DNA of 64,000 bases from Oreohelix idahoensis. Taxonomy: Eukaryota > Mollusca > Gastropoda > Stylommatophora > Oreohelicidae. Made by a program: the position numbers and the translations under genes. The stretch's first letter is position 1. Each line of letters begins with the position of its first letter. The stretch spans positions 186,001 through 250,000 of the forward strand of contig JAMPIV010019080.1 in assembly GCA_024509875.1 (NCBI GenBank), written 5' to 3'. Under the pieces are notes generated by a model. That model saw nothing but the letters and a program-made list of their open reading frames with translations. It was not told where the DNA came from and did not search any database. Positions 45,337 through 59,504 of the stretch are shown in pieces.

Positions 45337-46081
45337 AATTTGGAGTTTACATGGTAGGCTATTTATGTAACGTAAGGTTTTTTCAAACACGTTATAAAAA
45401 AAATTTTATGAGCAGAAATGATTTTATGCTGTCAGGCACCCCCAATATTTTATTTTGGGTATAATTTATTAATTCCTGGACTATTTGCGTAACGTTTTAC
45501 ATATTATTTGTCAGCAAACCCTAAGGAACCCAAAAATACTAATTTAAAGGAGCTACGTGGCTGCGTTCAAAATATGCAATTTCTTCTATCTCCTGTTTAG
45601 AAGATGTGCTGTCTGGGTACTGTTATGTGTTCAAACGTAAACCCATATAATGTTGTCTTTTCTAATAAGAGTCTGTTATGATTTATAAACCTAACTCTGG
45701 GAAAGGGTAGTGTATTTTATCACTGTCCGTCTGAAAAAAAAATTAGTGCATGTAGACTTACACGCGTGATGGTAGTAATTGTGTATCGCGCGAAGCGGGT
45801 TTAGTGTTCGGCTTTCTGCCTCTCCCTTCTCTTTTTATCCCTTTAGTCCATCTGTTCGTTCGTTTTGGTAACGCAGTATAATTAATGTTAGGGTTAATTT
45901 AGGTCATTACGCAGTACGTCTCAATGCTTTTCCAAGAAATACAGCACACGTTTCATTGAAGAAGGCGGGTAATAATACAGTAAGCTTTACTATCAACGTG
46001 AAAGCGTTACAATTTGCAGACGAAGCAGAAAACAAGGGGGATTTCGAGTACATTCTTTGGGACAGCACTGTCATTTTACCA

Positions 46082-46310
46082 GGGACACACACAAAGGAAA
46101 CCTGTTGATAAAATTACCAGTCAGTCCTTGTTCTGGACGTCCAACGGTAAGTGAGTTAAGGTACATCAAGAGAACACACGGAGAAGACAACTGGAGACAG
46201 AAATGAAAATGATGAGGACAACGTGGAAAGACCTGATGTTGATGGCACGTGACAAGAGGACTTGGCATATATTTAGTTGAAGGCCTATGCCTCTTGGGAA
46301 GCTAGAATGA
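46082..46310 (+). pseudogene. LINE 3' end remnant, family D, copy 2
   Basis: Plus-strand translation, with stops, reads LFWTSNGK, then ENTRRRQLETEMKMMRTTWK and MARDKRTWHIF, the terminal segment of a LINE polymerase. It is followed by RPMPLGKLE and a tail with AATGATATTGAT. It starts immediately after the element 2 LTR and is homologous to 33321-33540. Confidence 0.72.
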
Positions 46311-47214
46311 TATTGATTAATATATGGGACTAGTGTGTCCGGCAGTAAGTTATAGACGGGTCAGGGCAGTAACTAAGGTGATTGTTCATTTCTTAAAATT
46401 TAATTTTTTGTTTTTAAAGTAGATTATATAATGATACAGATAACATCATTTTTATGGTAACGAGGAGAACGAAAGAACGACTGAAATCTTTATTTCATCA
46501 GCATAAAGATATAGGCATTATTGCCTTTTTTACATTTCTGCCCTGTAGTAACGCATTTCTAAAAGTGATTACAAATGAATACATTCTTAACTTCAATAGT
46601 AGGTATTACATATTAATATTTCATTCATTGAGAGCGGTAAATTTAGAAAATAAATATCAACATTTTTTCACATGCATCTCCCTATAATAATGTCTCTATA
46701 TGTGGAAGGGCAAATAATCGTGATCAATATTCGTGAGTGTACACGGCTGTTGTAGTAACGGGGTTCCCGATTTTTTTTACAGTACCTGCACACTGCTCGC
46801 CTCCACTCGCCCCCTGCTCTCACTAAACCTACCTGTGTCTTACTTATAACGAGTGGAAATCAATTCTAGCGTTTGCCATGCATATTCGCACAAGAACATA
46901 ACAGACAGGTTACATAATTGTTTTACAAAAGAAAACTCTATTCGGGACATAACATGTTTCTTTAGCACTATAAATATGTTAAATGTTTATCAGAAGACAG
47001 GAAAATAAACTTGTGAGATCATTGATTCTGTGTCTTGTCCACCAACAGTTTTGTTTTTGGTTTTTGAAAAAGATTACTGCACATATCATGATCATCTTCC
47101 AGTTTGTTGCTTGATTAGGATTTGACTGACAGCCTAACTTGATGTTTTCTCTCCAATCCACATCTTTTCATTAACACTACTATTTTGTTCTTTGGTTTGG
47201 TTTAAGAACTATCT
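46311..47214. other. Intergenic, no gene recognised
   Basis: AT-rich; frames at 46454-46687 and 46979-47161 have no recognisable content. Confidence 0.45.
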
Positions 47215-47305
47215 TAATTGCACGCGGAATACTCCATCAGTGCTCCGATCTCCTCCCTTAGATCACACAAGGAGGATCTCAGCACAGTGCACGAACTTCG
47301 TAGCA
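47215..47305 (-). repeat. Second copy of the 32173-32344 repeat
   Basis: Minus strand carries GTTCGTGCACTGTGCTGAGA and CGGAGCACTGATGGAGT in the same order as beside element 1. Here it extends a little further on the side that element 1 interrupts. Confidence 0.65.
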
Positions 47306-47367
47306 CAGTCGAGAATCCCAATGTGTGTATACAGGAATCACACATTCTATAAATATTTTTTGTTGTG

Positions 47368-47688
47368 GGTAGGTTTGTAATTTTTAAACTTTCCCAGGGC
47401 ACCGGCCAGATAGGCTACTCTTTACAATTTCCAACTGCCGTGGGATTTTTAACGTTCGCAACTTGCACACGTGACCTCCTAATGTTTTGCCCTTATGCGA
47501 GAAATCTAGGCATTAGATCTCACTACCCAGGAGACCGATGGGGAGGGGGTGAGTATAACATCATTAGGACCATTGGTTCTGAAAAAAGTTTTTAAAAAAA
47601 ATTAATTTCTCTCAAGTGGGAATCGAACACAGTACCTCTAGAACTCGAAGCAGGCGTCATACCTCCTAGCCACTCCGACCTCCCATAT
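47368..47688 (-). repeat. tRNA-derived SINE, family C, copy 2
   Basis: The minus-strand head has an A-box-like GGTCGGAGTGGCTAGGAGGT (47661-47680) and a perfect B box GTTCGATTCC (47619-47628). The body matches 15592-15798 (CTACCCAGGAGACC, TTAGGACCA-TGGTT), then extends further with GTTAAAAATCCCACGGCAG and GTAAAGAGTAG to an end near 47368. More complete than copy 1. Confidence 0.75.
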
Positions 47689-47710
47689 ATATTGGAACAT
47701 TTCAGAAAGG

Positions 47711-47885
<175 letters not shown>

Positions 47886-48246
47886 CAGGGTGGATCAAAA
47901 GTCAAGACCTATAGTCAATTTATTATGCAGACGGCTTGAAAAACGTACCATATGCAGCGATGATTTAGTTTCACATTAATGGTCAATGAGAAGACATAAA
48001 GCATGACATTGGGCAATTGAAAACCCACACAGGGTAACGGAAGGACATACCCAAAATATTTCACGAATTATGGTATTTGTTGAGTAAGGTTTTGCAAGAA
48101 ACATTTCCATGCTAATTGATTGGACGACCTGGGCCCATTGAAAAGCCATCTTCTACTCCAGATCGAACTCCTATGGATTATTTGTACGGGACCATCACAA
48201 ATCAATTGTTTATGGCAGCCCATTGGAACACTTCATTCAGTCATCA

Positions 48247-48294
<48 letters not shown>

Positions 48295-48440
48295 TTTTTT
48301 CCAGCTCATTCTGTCATTCTTTCTGTTCGTAACGTTCCCAAATATAGTAACATTCGCCAAAGAAAAGTGCACAAACAGTGTATGCACCATGTGAACGGCG
48401 TGCATGTTGAGTCTTTGTTTAACAACGGATGTAAAACAAA
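47886..48440 (+). pseudogene. Decayed mariner-like transposase remnant
   Basis: 48116-48240 encodes IGRPGPIEKPSSTPDRTPMD then YLYGTITNQL, resembling the last catalytic block (SPDLTPMDYFLW-type) of IS630/Tc1/mariner transposases. After a TA/TG repeat, another frame near 48360-48420 reads QRKVHKQCMHHVNGVHVESLF, like the C-terminal C-x-x-x-NG-x-HFEHL end. CAGGGTGGATCAAAAGTC at 47886-47903 may be the 5' terminal repeat, directly beside the (TA)n tract; these elements insert at TA. The front of the transposase is missing. No right-hand terminal repeat was found. Confidence 0.6.
48248..48292. repeat. (TA)n(TG)n microsatellite
   Basis: Eight to nine TA units run into about 13 TG units, followed by a T run. 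It sits inside the transposase remnant. Confidence 0.95.
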
Positions 48441-49230
48441 TATTTTGGTCTTTACACTCTTGTATTACACGCTTTTATTTAGCTTCACTTGTATGTCACT
48501 TTCATGTCACATTCATGTCAGTTTCAAATCTTGCAATCCATTTTTTAATCACTTCCAGATGAGCAATAGCTCTGAAATTTGGCATTGTTGTGTATTCCCG
48601 ATGACAATACAATAATCAGTAAATTATTTAATAATTTAATACTGCAATTATGACATTATGATTAATTAAATTGTTTCGTAAAGAAATGTAAACAAATAAG
48701 GGGCCATAATCAAGTTAATAAAAAATTCAAGAGTACGTGGTGTGCTTTTTTTTTTCTATGCGTAAAACAGGACAGTACTCTAACAAGTGTCTAGCTAAAT
48801 CAAGGGAAACAATCCAAATTATACAATAATTAATCAAGAAAAGGTCGAGTTCGATCTCTAGATGGCCTTCAAATTGAAGAAATTGACTGCTCCAAATTAA
48901 CAGGCACAAAGCCATGTAATATTGACGCTCTAAAAGAAATGGATCGCTTAAGAAATTTTAGACCAGATTTACAATAAGTAAAAATATTGTTTATGTTTTA
49001 GTATGTAATAATTTTTCTAACACTAAAAAGAAGAAAATAAAAAAAAAATATTATAATCACACGCTTTTAATGCACTAAAAAACAAAAAAATAATTTTTCA
49101 AGGAGTTTATAACTTGCAGTCACAAAATGTAACATCAAACTGACAAAAAGCGTGGGGCGCTGATTGTGCATGAAATTAACTTCTGCTTTTTACTTCATTA
49201 GACACTTACGTATAAAATATATGATAAATG
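48441..49230. other. Intergenic, no gene recognised
   Basis: AT-rich with A runs near 49040 and 49080. No gene signal. Confidence 0.45.
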
Positions 49231-49462
49231 CCTAAAGGTCAAGGTTGTCCTGTAGCGGATAATGCCGTAGGGGAGTGAAGTGTTAAAGACTTCACCATAC
49301 TAGGTCCAGCATCGAGAGGTGGGATGACCAGTTCCATTCCTCGCTGCTTTTTCCTTCAATAACTCAAAGTCAGATGCCCATTTACAGCTCGGTAGACTCG
49401 GTACCGTGATTTGCTGCGAGAGACAAGCGCTTTAGCCAATCTTGTCAACCGGACGCTCACTT
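49231..49462 (-). repeat. tRNA-derived SINE, family B, copy 2
   Basis: Partner of 2881-3125. On the minus strand an A-box-like TTGGCTAAAGCGCTTGTCT and B-box-like GGTACCGAGTC lie about 25 nt apart, then the shared body (GCAGCGAGGAATGGAACTGG, GTGAAGTCTTTAACACTTCA) and a TTGACCTTTAG end. Confidence 0.68.
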
Positions 49463-51361
49463 AATGCCTAAACGTTTTTAATACGGGAATTTTTTAAAAA
49501 ATGGACTCGCAATAGTCACTAGCTCTTGCAGTGGTGGTTCATGTGTCACTTTTTTACAATGATGAGGTTGCCAGCCTCAAATGACACTGTAAATGCACAA
49601 GCAAATGCTCCCTGTAAAGAATGCAAATATAATATGAAAAAAATACATATTACAACTTACCCCGAGTTGTCGGGCAAATTAACACAGACCTTTTGCATAA
49701 GTAACGTCCGAATATTGTTGGGCAACTGATTTAAGATTCCGTCTTTTAATGTGAGTTAGGCGAATAACTTTTAGCACTTAAAATAGGATCCTAGAACGTA
49801 AATCATAAAGTGGGTTCTCCGTGTCTACTATCTTCTAATCATAAGATTCATGTCCGGTCCTCTCGCCTGTCCTATATTTGGGTTCTGATATTCTGTGTTC
49901 CTGTCTGTCTATGAGTTCTCCTAGAAGAAATTGGAAGTAAGTGAAGTAGGCTTGCAGGGCGATAGATTATAATGAATATTTTCGCTTATCCGCCCATATT
50001 ACTTCGTGAGCGAGATGTCCAATCAAGAGCACCATATACATGCATCTCAGATGCCAAACCAATGATAAATAATTTGCTGATTTTGGTAGCCGTCTGTCTC
50101 CAACTACCCTCGTTTATCTAGAATATTCTTGAAGACAACATAAACCAATGTTCTCTGCATGCAATCTAAATATTCAAGTGTTTGACTACATGACCATATA
50201 AGGTTTTGCCTCTTCCGTTGAAATGTTATTATGTTTGTGCTCACTACTTCTTAGATCTATTACTGATAATTACTTTCAAGATTTCACTTTCTTGTAATTA
50301 TTGCTTACAACAAAATCTGGGCGGAAACGATTATGTCACTTTCAGCCGACAAAATCCCGTTCGTTATCTTATTGTCCGTGTCTTAATCTGTCACCAGATT
50401 GACATTTACTATGTGTTTTTGGGCACGGCAAATGCAAACTTTAACAACTAATCAGGCAACAACCTAGGTTTTCTTCTATTTTCCAAAACAAAAAGACGGA
50501 GGTAACAATAGGCCGAGCTTACGATAAAAGATAGATTGAGCTGACACTTTTACTCCTACTCTTAATCCATGCCTTACTGCCCAGGCCGGTGTTTTACACA
50601 ATAATACACAGACACTTCACTCTACACTACCAAGAGTCAGTATGGTTTCAAACGAAATCAGTGATCAAAACAGTTAGTAAGATATGGTCAATCAGGCCCA
50701 AACATGACAAGAAACCTTGAACAATGAGGCAAAAACAACAAATACTGTAAGAGGAGAGAAAAATGAAAGGGAAGAGCATAACATAAATTAAATGATGGCA
50801 CAGGAAAATGAACCGGTCGAAATTGTTTCGTCACAGTATTCTTTCCTTATGTCTTCTGAGACCCAAGGGAACCACACATGGCATTTTGTTTGACATGTAT
50901 TATGTGAATATTTCTAGTAATGTTTTTGGCTGATATCTACCCACGATTAACAACAACAAAATGTAGATAATTGGACGTATTTCTCACAAGCTCTTATGCG
51001 AAGTTATTGTAATACTAATGTAAATACTTATACCATCTACAGGTTCCAGCAGTCAATATAATCGGACATCGCCGATAAAAACAGCGAACAACTAGTGAAA
51101 ACTAGCAAGATTCTAACACATGAGGGGAGCTCTGGGGTCGTGACAAATCAACATTTCACTGTACCAGCATAAATAAAAAACCGCTGTCGGTTGTGAAATA
51201 ACTCATCCCTCATCAATATCGCTTGTAGCATTCAATCCTGGAATACAAGTGGGAGCCACGGCATACACCTCTTAAGACTAACTTTTAATGCAACATTGAT
51301 GTCAGCTAGAGACAATAGCATGTTTTTCTTTGAATAGGAGAGTCACTTTTAGTATCAGAGT
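49463..51361. other. 5' flank of the GPCR, no other gene seen
   Basis: No convincing coding frame. It should contain the receptor promoter and perhaps 5' UTR exons, but I see no unambiguous TATA box or splice arrangement. Confidence 0.4.
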
Positions 51362-52381
51362 ATGTTTTTAAACGACACGTCAAATGGTGAAAAAGGTGAC
51401 AGTCACGACCAACCACTGAGATTTCAGTTTGACTATATAAGTTTGGAGATGCTTATATATGTTAACTTTCTTTTCGTAAACATCATCTATCCAGTCCTTG
51501 GTATCATGGGACTTGTTGGGAACACCCTCAGCATAATTATTTTAATCAAAGCTGGTCTATTCAACTCCTCCAACATTTTCTTGTTCTACTTGTCTGTGGC
51601 TGACATGTTTTGTTCAATGAACGCCGTCAATATTCCGTATTTATTATCTATCCCCAACTATGAAGGATATTGGGAGGCTTCTTACGTGGAAACCAGTATC
51701 TTAGCAGGATCATTCATGCTCATCACTGTTCTTGGTGAAATTGGTTCACGAATGTCTACATACATTACTGTTTGGATCACAGCCGAGAGGATTGTGGCAA
51801 TTTTCTTTCCACTTCGGTTTAGCACCCTAGTTACACCCACAAAAGCTTGGTTGGCCGGGCTCTCATCTTTTTTTTTCTGGTGTCCGTGGATAATATATCT
51901 AAACATAAGAGAAAATGTCTTCGTGTATGGTCTACTTTCTAATTTCACAGGAGGGATAAGGGCAATAAGCGTGTTAGATCAGGATGAATTTTATCAAACT
52001 CTCCGGACTAAAGTGCTTATATATTTTACTCATGCCATTCCTTTTGTCTTGGTAACTCTGGGCAGTATTATAATTTCAGTTAAGCTGACCACAACACGTC
52101 AAAAGCGCATTTTAATGACGTTTTCGCTAGCTGAGACGGAAAAATCCTCAAAGCGTACAACAAAAACCTTATTAATGGTTTGTTTCTTTTTTTCTGTGAC
52201 TAGAGTGGCCTTCTTAACCAACTACGGACTACTGGCCAACGAATATGATAGACTTGGTGGAGTTTTTATCCTTTACGCGTTTGTAAGGGAGGCAGTCGTT
52301 TATATGAACAGTGCATTTAATTTCTTTGTATACATAGCGTTCAACAAAAAATTTAGGGTTATTTTTATGAACTTATTTTGA
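51362..52381 (+). CDS. Class A (rhodopsin-like) GPCR, single exon
   Basis: 339 residues, uninterrupted. Seven membrane segments can be laid out: TM1 (about 37-63, G53-N54), TM2 (70-93, LSVAD with D81), TM3 (115-146, E142-R143-I instead of DRY), TM4 (162-181), TM5 (217-241, P227), TM6 (266-286) and TM7 (301-325, N320-FFV-Y324 in place of NPxxY). An N-glycosylation site (N4-D-T) lies in the short N-terminus. Odd points: no CWxP in TM6, and no obvious Cys pair joining TM3 to the second extracellular loop. The C-tail is very short. An AATAAA at 52408-52413 follows the stop by 26 bases. The fold is plain but the ligand is not; it looks like an orphan gastropod-type peptide or chemosensory receptor. 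Confidence 0.88.
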   Translation: MFLNDTSNGEKGDSHDQPLRFQFDYISLEMLIYVNFLFVNIIYPVLGIMGLVGNTLSIIILIKAGLFNSSNIFLFYLSVADMFCSMNAVNIPYLLSIPNYEGYWEASYVETSILAGSFMLITVLGEIGSRMSTYITVWITAERIVAIFFPLRFSTLVTPTKAWLAGLSSFFFWCPWIIYLNIRENVFVYGLLSNFTGGIRAISVLDQDEFYQTLRTKVLIYFTHAIPFVLVTLGSIIISVKLTTTRQKRILMTFSLAETEKSSKRTTKTLLMVCFFFSVTRVAFLTNYGLLANEYDRLGGVFILYAFVREAVVYMNSAFNFFVYIAFNKKFRVIFMNLF

Positions 52382-52407
52382 TTGTGTTGTAGACATTTTT
52401 TTATGTG

Positions 52408-52413
52408 AATAAA
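52408..52413 (+). terminator. Poly(A) signal of the GPCR
   Basis: Canonical AATAAA 26 bases after the stop codon, implying a very short 3' UTR. Confidence 0.55.
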
Positions 52414-52496
52414 CTGTAGCCACTTGAAAAAATTACAAAACTTCGTTACTTTTAAATTATGAGTTTATTAGAAAATGGTTGTTGAAAGACAGATAC

Positions 52497-54817
<2,321 letters not shown>

Positions 54818-54942
54818 CTTGGCTCAAGTACACAAACATCCACTCCTCACTTGGTTCAAGTACACAAACATCCACTCCTCACTTGGTTCAAGTACACAAA
54901 CATCCACTCCTCACTTGGCTCAAGTACACAAAGATCCCCTAC
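54818..54942. repeat. 32-bp tandem repeat, about four units
   Basis: Units start CTTGG(T/C)TCAAGTACAC at 54818 and 54850, then at 32-bp steps, each with AAACATCCACTCCTCA; the last is altered. It ends five bases before the LTR of element 3. Confidence 0.9.
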
Positions 54943-54946
54943 TCAC

Positions 54947-57900
54947 TGTGGTGGATTTGATGTTAAGAAATGTTGTAATGTACTCTTAGTGTACTGAATG
55001 AGGTCAGCTGTGAAGGTCCCTGAATATAACAAATATTATGGTAAGTTTACAGGGTACCTTTCTGCTACCACCTCTATGATCTCATTCAGAATTATTCTTT
55101 GACTAGAATGTATGATGACTACGTTTGGTGTCTAGGGTTATGAATATGTAGTGTAATGTTGCATTAACCAACTAAACATATAAACAATTATTTTATTATC
55201 CAACACCACACAACAGTACTACGACAATTACATACAAACTACACTTTAAAAGACTATCTTTAGTAAGTCAGTGGTTGAATTTTGGGTAAACGTTAATTTT
55301 TTTTTTTACAATTTATTGTCCTGGTTCTAGTTTATTTTGAATCAGGGCTGATAATCAAAAGTGAAATCACAAGAATTATTTACATCAATTAAATAACACA
55401 ATGGATCTTCTGTCCATGATACAAATGTTATTATAATATAAGTGTGTAGATGTAGTTTTCTAACTTAGGTTAATACTGGTATATAATGGTAGGTTGTTGG
55501 TTAACATCACACCCTATTGTTTATTTTCTTTTCGTTTGACACTTGTGGAATTGTTTATTCTATATTCACAGTCTTTATTTTAAAACTAGAGGTTGAGCTT
55601 CCTGGTGCCGAACAGGCACTTATCTTCGAAGGATAACACCGGTAGATCTTTTCATATGCTCGCTGGACAATCTGTTACACTTCTTGAAAGGCAGTGGCCT
55701 CCAGCATGTGCCCGAAATATGCAAACAGTGTCAGGAATCGAACAGTTCCCACGAGTTTGGTCCTACGTTAATGTCAGTACCAAAAAACCCTGAAATAAGA
55801 AGGTTATGCATCCTTCTTTATAACAAATATACAATAATATTCCACAATTAATTACAGGCACAGTACAAACAAACAAATAGGGTCAGCTCTTTATGACAAC
55901 CTATTTCACCATTACGTTTTGATGTGACAACGTATACCAGTATTCCTCTCCCCTAATGGTTACAACGCCTCTGCAATTCCAGCAGTAATCTTTTTCCATA
56001 CAATAGGATAGGGGTTATGCTCCTTGATGACAATCATATATAATCTTGTAGTTCTACACCTCTCTGATCGTCTATCATATAATGGATCAATCTCTAGACT
56101 CTGCCTAAGTCTGCCATAGATCCACTTACTTACAGTCGTATGTTAGTATCTCACATTCAAACTTTTTTAAAAAAATGTTTAAAAAATCATTCTTACCACA
56201 GATTTCATTGAAATATACACAAGCGAACGATGACTTGCAAACAATTTTGGCACATTTTAGATCTGCCTTCTGTCCAGACTGCTTTCTATAGGTTTGAAAA
56301 GCACAAGCCTGATCTCATCGCTCCTTGTTCCACAGAATTTTTTCTCAAAATGGCAACGAGCAGTCTACGTTTCCGATAATATATAATGCATTTGCCAATG
56401 GAACCATGCACACATTTATTTTTGAATCAAACTTTAAAAAAAAAAAAACTCCCAAACTACTATGTTTACTACTGCACATATATTTTTAGTTTTAGGTCAA
56501 CCAATCCTATCTCGCCTTCCTTTAAACTACAGCCAATCAAATTACAGGTACCTTTTAGTCCTTATTTCCCCAAAAGCTTTTTTCAAAACATGCTATGAAA
56601 AAAATAAGCAGGCATGATTTTTTTCCGCCCGTCTTACAATACATAATATTATTGCCAATATCTTGGTTATTTATTGTACTAGCGTGTAACTAACACCATA
56701 TTATTGCTCAGGAAATCATAAGGCATCCGAATATATAATTTTATGGCCCTATGTATTATGGTTCATAATTCCATATTTTTTTCTATGTTAGTCGTTCAAA
56801 TCTAGAAACTACCACCTGTTCACTTCTTTTTACAACTATTTTCAAGCTAAAAACGAGAATCGTCCGTAGTACGTTAGAATTACGTCCTTTTTTTATAAGA
56901 GCTAAGGTTGTCTGCGTGATCCAATTGACGAACATTTTTTAGTTTTAGTATCGTAATTTGAAAATCGCCCAAGGCTATGTCGCGCGAGTTGGTTTTTTAT
57001 AAATCAACGCGAGACGGCGTACCCTAGGTTCTGTCTTTCTATCTCTCCCCTCCTTTTCTTTTATTCTTTCACTCTGTCGTTTTGGCAATACGACTTAAAC
57101 TTGCAAAAGTGTTACATTTAATCTCAAGGAAGAATTTGGAAAAGACAGTATCCTCCATTCAGCTATTAGGCTTATCAAAACCCGCATACTAGCTGGCGTG
57201 GGAAAAGAAGACGCTGGACTCAATTTTTATTTTCTATCTTATTTTTGACTTTATGCCCTATAATTTAGATATTGTGTTTAGAATATCGTCACACTCACTA
57301 GGTTTCACGACAATAGTGACAGGACAAAAAGTACGTGAATTTATTATCTAAACGTTCATTTATGGGTGAACTACATTTTATTGTAGACCGTGTTGTAGAG
57401 TCTTAGGTCTGTGAGGATACAACAAAAAGAACCTTTCTTCTACACGCATGTCTTAACGGGCGACTAAAATGAGTCTGTAGAACGTGCAGTAAATTAATAT
57501 TAGACACACATAAAGGTATGTTATCAGGCACTCGCAGGAACTACAGAAGTAGAACCCTAGACAACAGAAATACAACAGTGATAAATGTAGATGTTGGGAC
57601 TGGTGTAGTAAAGTGTAACGATTGTCAACTCATTAAACCCAGCACAGTTTTGGTCATACAGGTCATCTTGTCCTGGAACGTGATGAGGCTCCGACAAGAA
57701 TGTGAGTGTAAACAATGAGTGTGTATATGAATGTCAGAACGCGAATGGTAGCATGATTCGATAGAGTTGACAGGTTGGTAGTACATCACTCATACTCACA
57801 CTGTTCGAATTCAAGAAGTACTGGAACTACGGTGGTCTTTTTATAACATTTAATGGGACGCACACTTGGACAGTACGTGTATGGTTACAGGAACAAATGT

Positions 57901-59072
57901 CGACATAGACAGCATAATGTTGATCACAGGAATATCATCTTAAGTTAGCATTCATGCTTGGCAAATATCATAATGGAGCATTCGTAAATAAGCATTCAGA
58001 GTTCCATCATGTAAATCATCTGGCTTTACTGACTGGGCACGTCAGACCATAACCAATATATAGGAAGGCTCCTAGACCTAACCTCGTCTAGTGAATATCC
58101 CTTCACGTAAAGTTCAATATATATATTTTCCATAAAGATATAGGAATCCCAGACATGGGTTCTCACATGTAGCAGTGATCTCTTGGTTCATCGAGCGATA
58201 GTACAGGCATCCCTTTTTCTCACTCGATAAATACAAAGTATATGAATTTCAACATGGCTGTTCTTCTCTCGTGAGTTTCACTCACTATAGGACCCAGACC
58301 AAAATTGGTCATTCGTTAAATGTCCTCATTTCTTCATAGCTTCTCTCATAGAGGTGATTGAATAATATCATACAATCTAGTGTTGATACATAGGAATGTC
58401 GTCTTCCTTTGAATAAATATTCTTTTCAAAAGTACCACTGTGCATCTGTTTATCGACAACGATGGCGAAGCCCAAGTTCATAATAAATTGTGGTTTTACC
58501 TTTCTATGCGAAATATAACTTTGCCATTCCTTGGCAAAAGAGAATAAACACTGGGGTAAAGTACATACAACATGTCTAAATGACTATCACTTTTCCCCAT
58601 TGACTTATAGATCACTTTTTCGGCGATAGGCCTGCTACAACAAAATTCGACATCCAGACAGGATGACGGCCATGAATCACACCCCTTGCTAGCGATACTT
58701 CCGCTGCATAGCCTTTGACCTTTTCTAGCGACAACCAACATAGTTCGACTTAGAAATGTAAAGATATCCATATATAAGACAGACTCGTCCTACTCATACA
58801 AACACTACGTATAAATTCAGGCCATAGATATACTGAAGCAAGAACAATCTATTCCTACCCAGCCAAAGAATAAATCGCAGTAGGCCTAGACTCGTCCGCG
58901 GAGTCCGATCGAAGATGACGGAACTACTTTCAAGGGAAGTAACTCAAAAATGACTTCTCCTTAAGCACTTAAAAAGGAAATACTTTGATTACAAAATATT
59001 TGCGAACATAATAAGTATATAAATGTATTATATTGCAAGATAGTAAAAATTGCCCTTTACAGTCTTACCACA
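54947..59072 (-). repeat. Probable element 3 3' LTR (about 4.1 kb)
   Basis: The left part (54947 to about 57110) is clearly related to LTR 2: shared U5 module, the block CGCCTCTGCA-TTCCAGCA (near 55970), CCAATCA and a CTCTCCC-rich block near 57045. The right part (57110-59072) has no match in the window. Ends TGTGGT and ACCACA are inverted. At 4.1 kb it is almost twice the other LTRs, so it may contain an unrecognised insertion, or the left part may be a separate solo LTR. Confidence 0.5.
54994..55089 (-). promoter_or_regulatory. Conserved U5 stem-loop module (LTR 3)
   Basis: Arms CTGAATGAGGTC (54994-55005) and GATCTCATTCAG (55078-55089) pair at 11 of 12 positions. Inside are AGCTGTGAAGG, an inner AAGGT (55013-55017)/ACCTT (55056-55060) pair and GCTACCAC. 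It begins 47 nt from the LTR end. Confidence 0.72.
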
Positions 59073-59504
59073 CCTCCCGGGAAAAAAAAAAAATTTTTTT
59101 TTTTTAAATACATCTAGGAGCACGTAGAATAGGCTCACAACGCAAGAATACTGCGCAGATGAAAATATCAGGAATAACTATAATTCCTAATATGACCGGT
59201 GAGAATATATCTCAAAATCTGAGAGAAATTGTTTCTCTACGAATAAATGTTTCCAGGAAGGTGTGATGTACGTATAATACAATTCTGGTAATTATACAAT
59301 GCATACCAAAAATTCACACTATAATCTTAAATTTATGATTTATGAAGAAACAATCATCAAAGAACAGCGGTGAATAAACATCAATAAACCGCTAAGTAGC
59401 GATACCATCATTCTATTATTAAATTACAAATGTGTATCTTAGTAAAGAAACAAAAAATAACTGTTGTAAAGTTATACATATTAAAAAGATCCAATATTTA
59501 ACAG

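Larger units (their letters stand above)
37798..46081 (-). mobile_element. Element 2: Gmr1-like, lacks protease and integrase core
   Basis: Minus-strand element with a complete 5' LTR (43751-46081), gag, a shortened pol and a 3' LTR that keeps only its outer 1704 bp (37798-39501). A purine tract (AAAGAGAAGAGCAA, 39502-39515) precedes the 3' LTR. The two LTRs show about four substitutions in 1.7 kb, so insertion is very recent. Protease is deleted in frame and the integrase core replaced. Its RT is close to that of element 1. It would need protease and integrase supplied by another element. Confidence 0.9.
43751..46081 (-). repeat. Element 2 5' LTR
   Basis: 2331 bp; plus strand starts TGTGGTGAAG and ends TTTTACCA, so in element orientation it runs TGGTAAAA to CACCACA. 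The half nearest gag (43751-44377) is the only copy of that region, because the 3' LTR has lost it. Confidence 0.9.
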
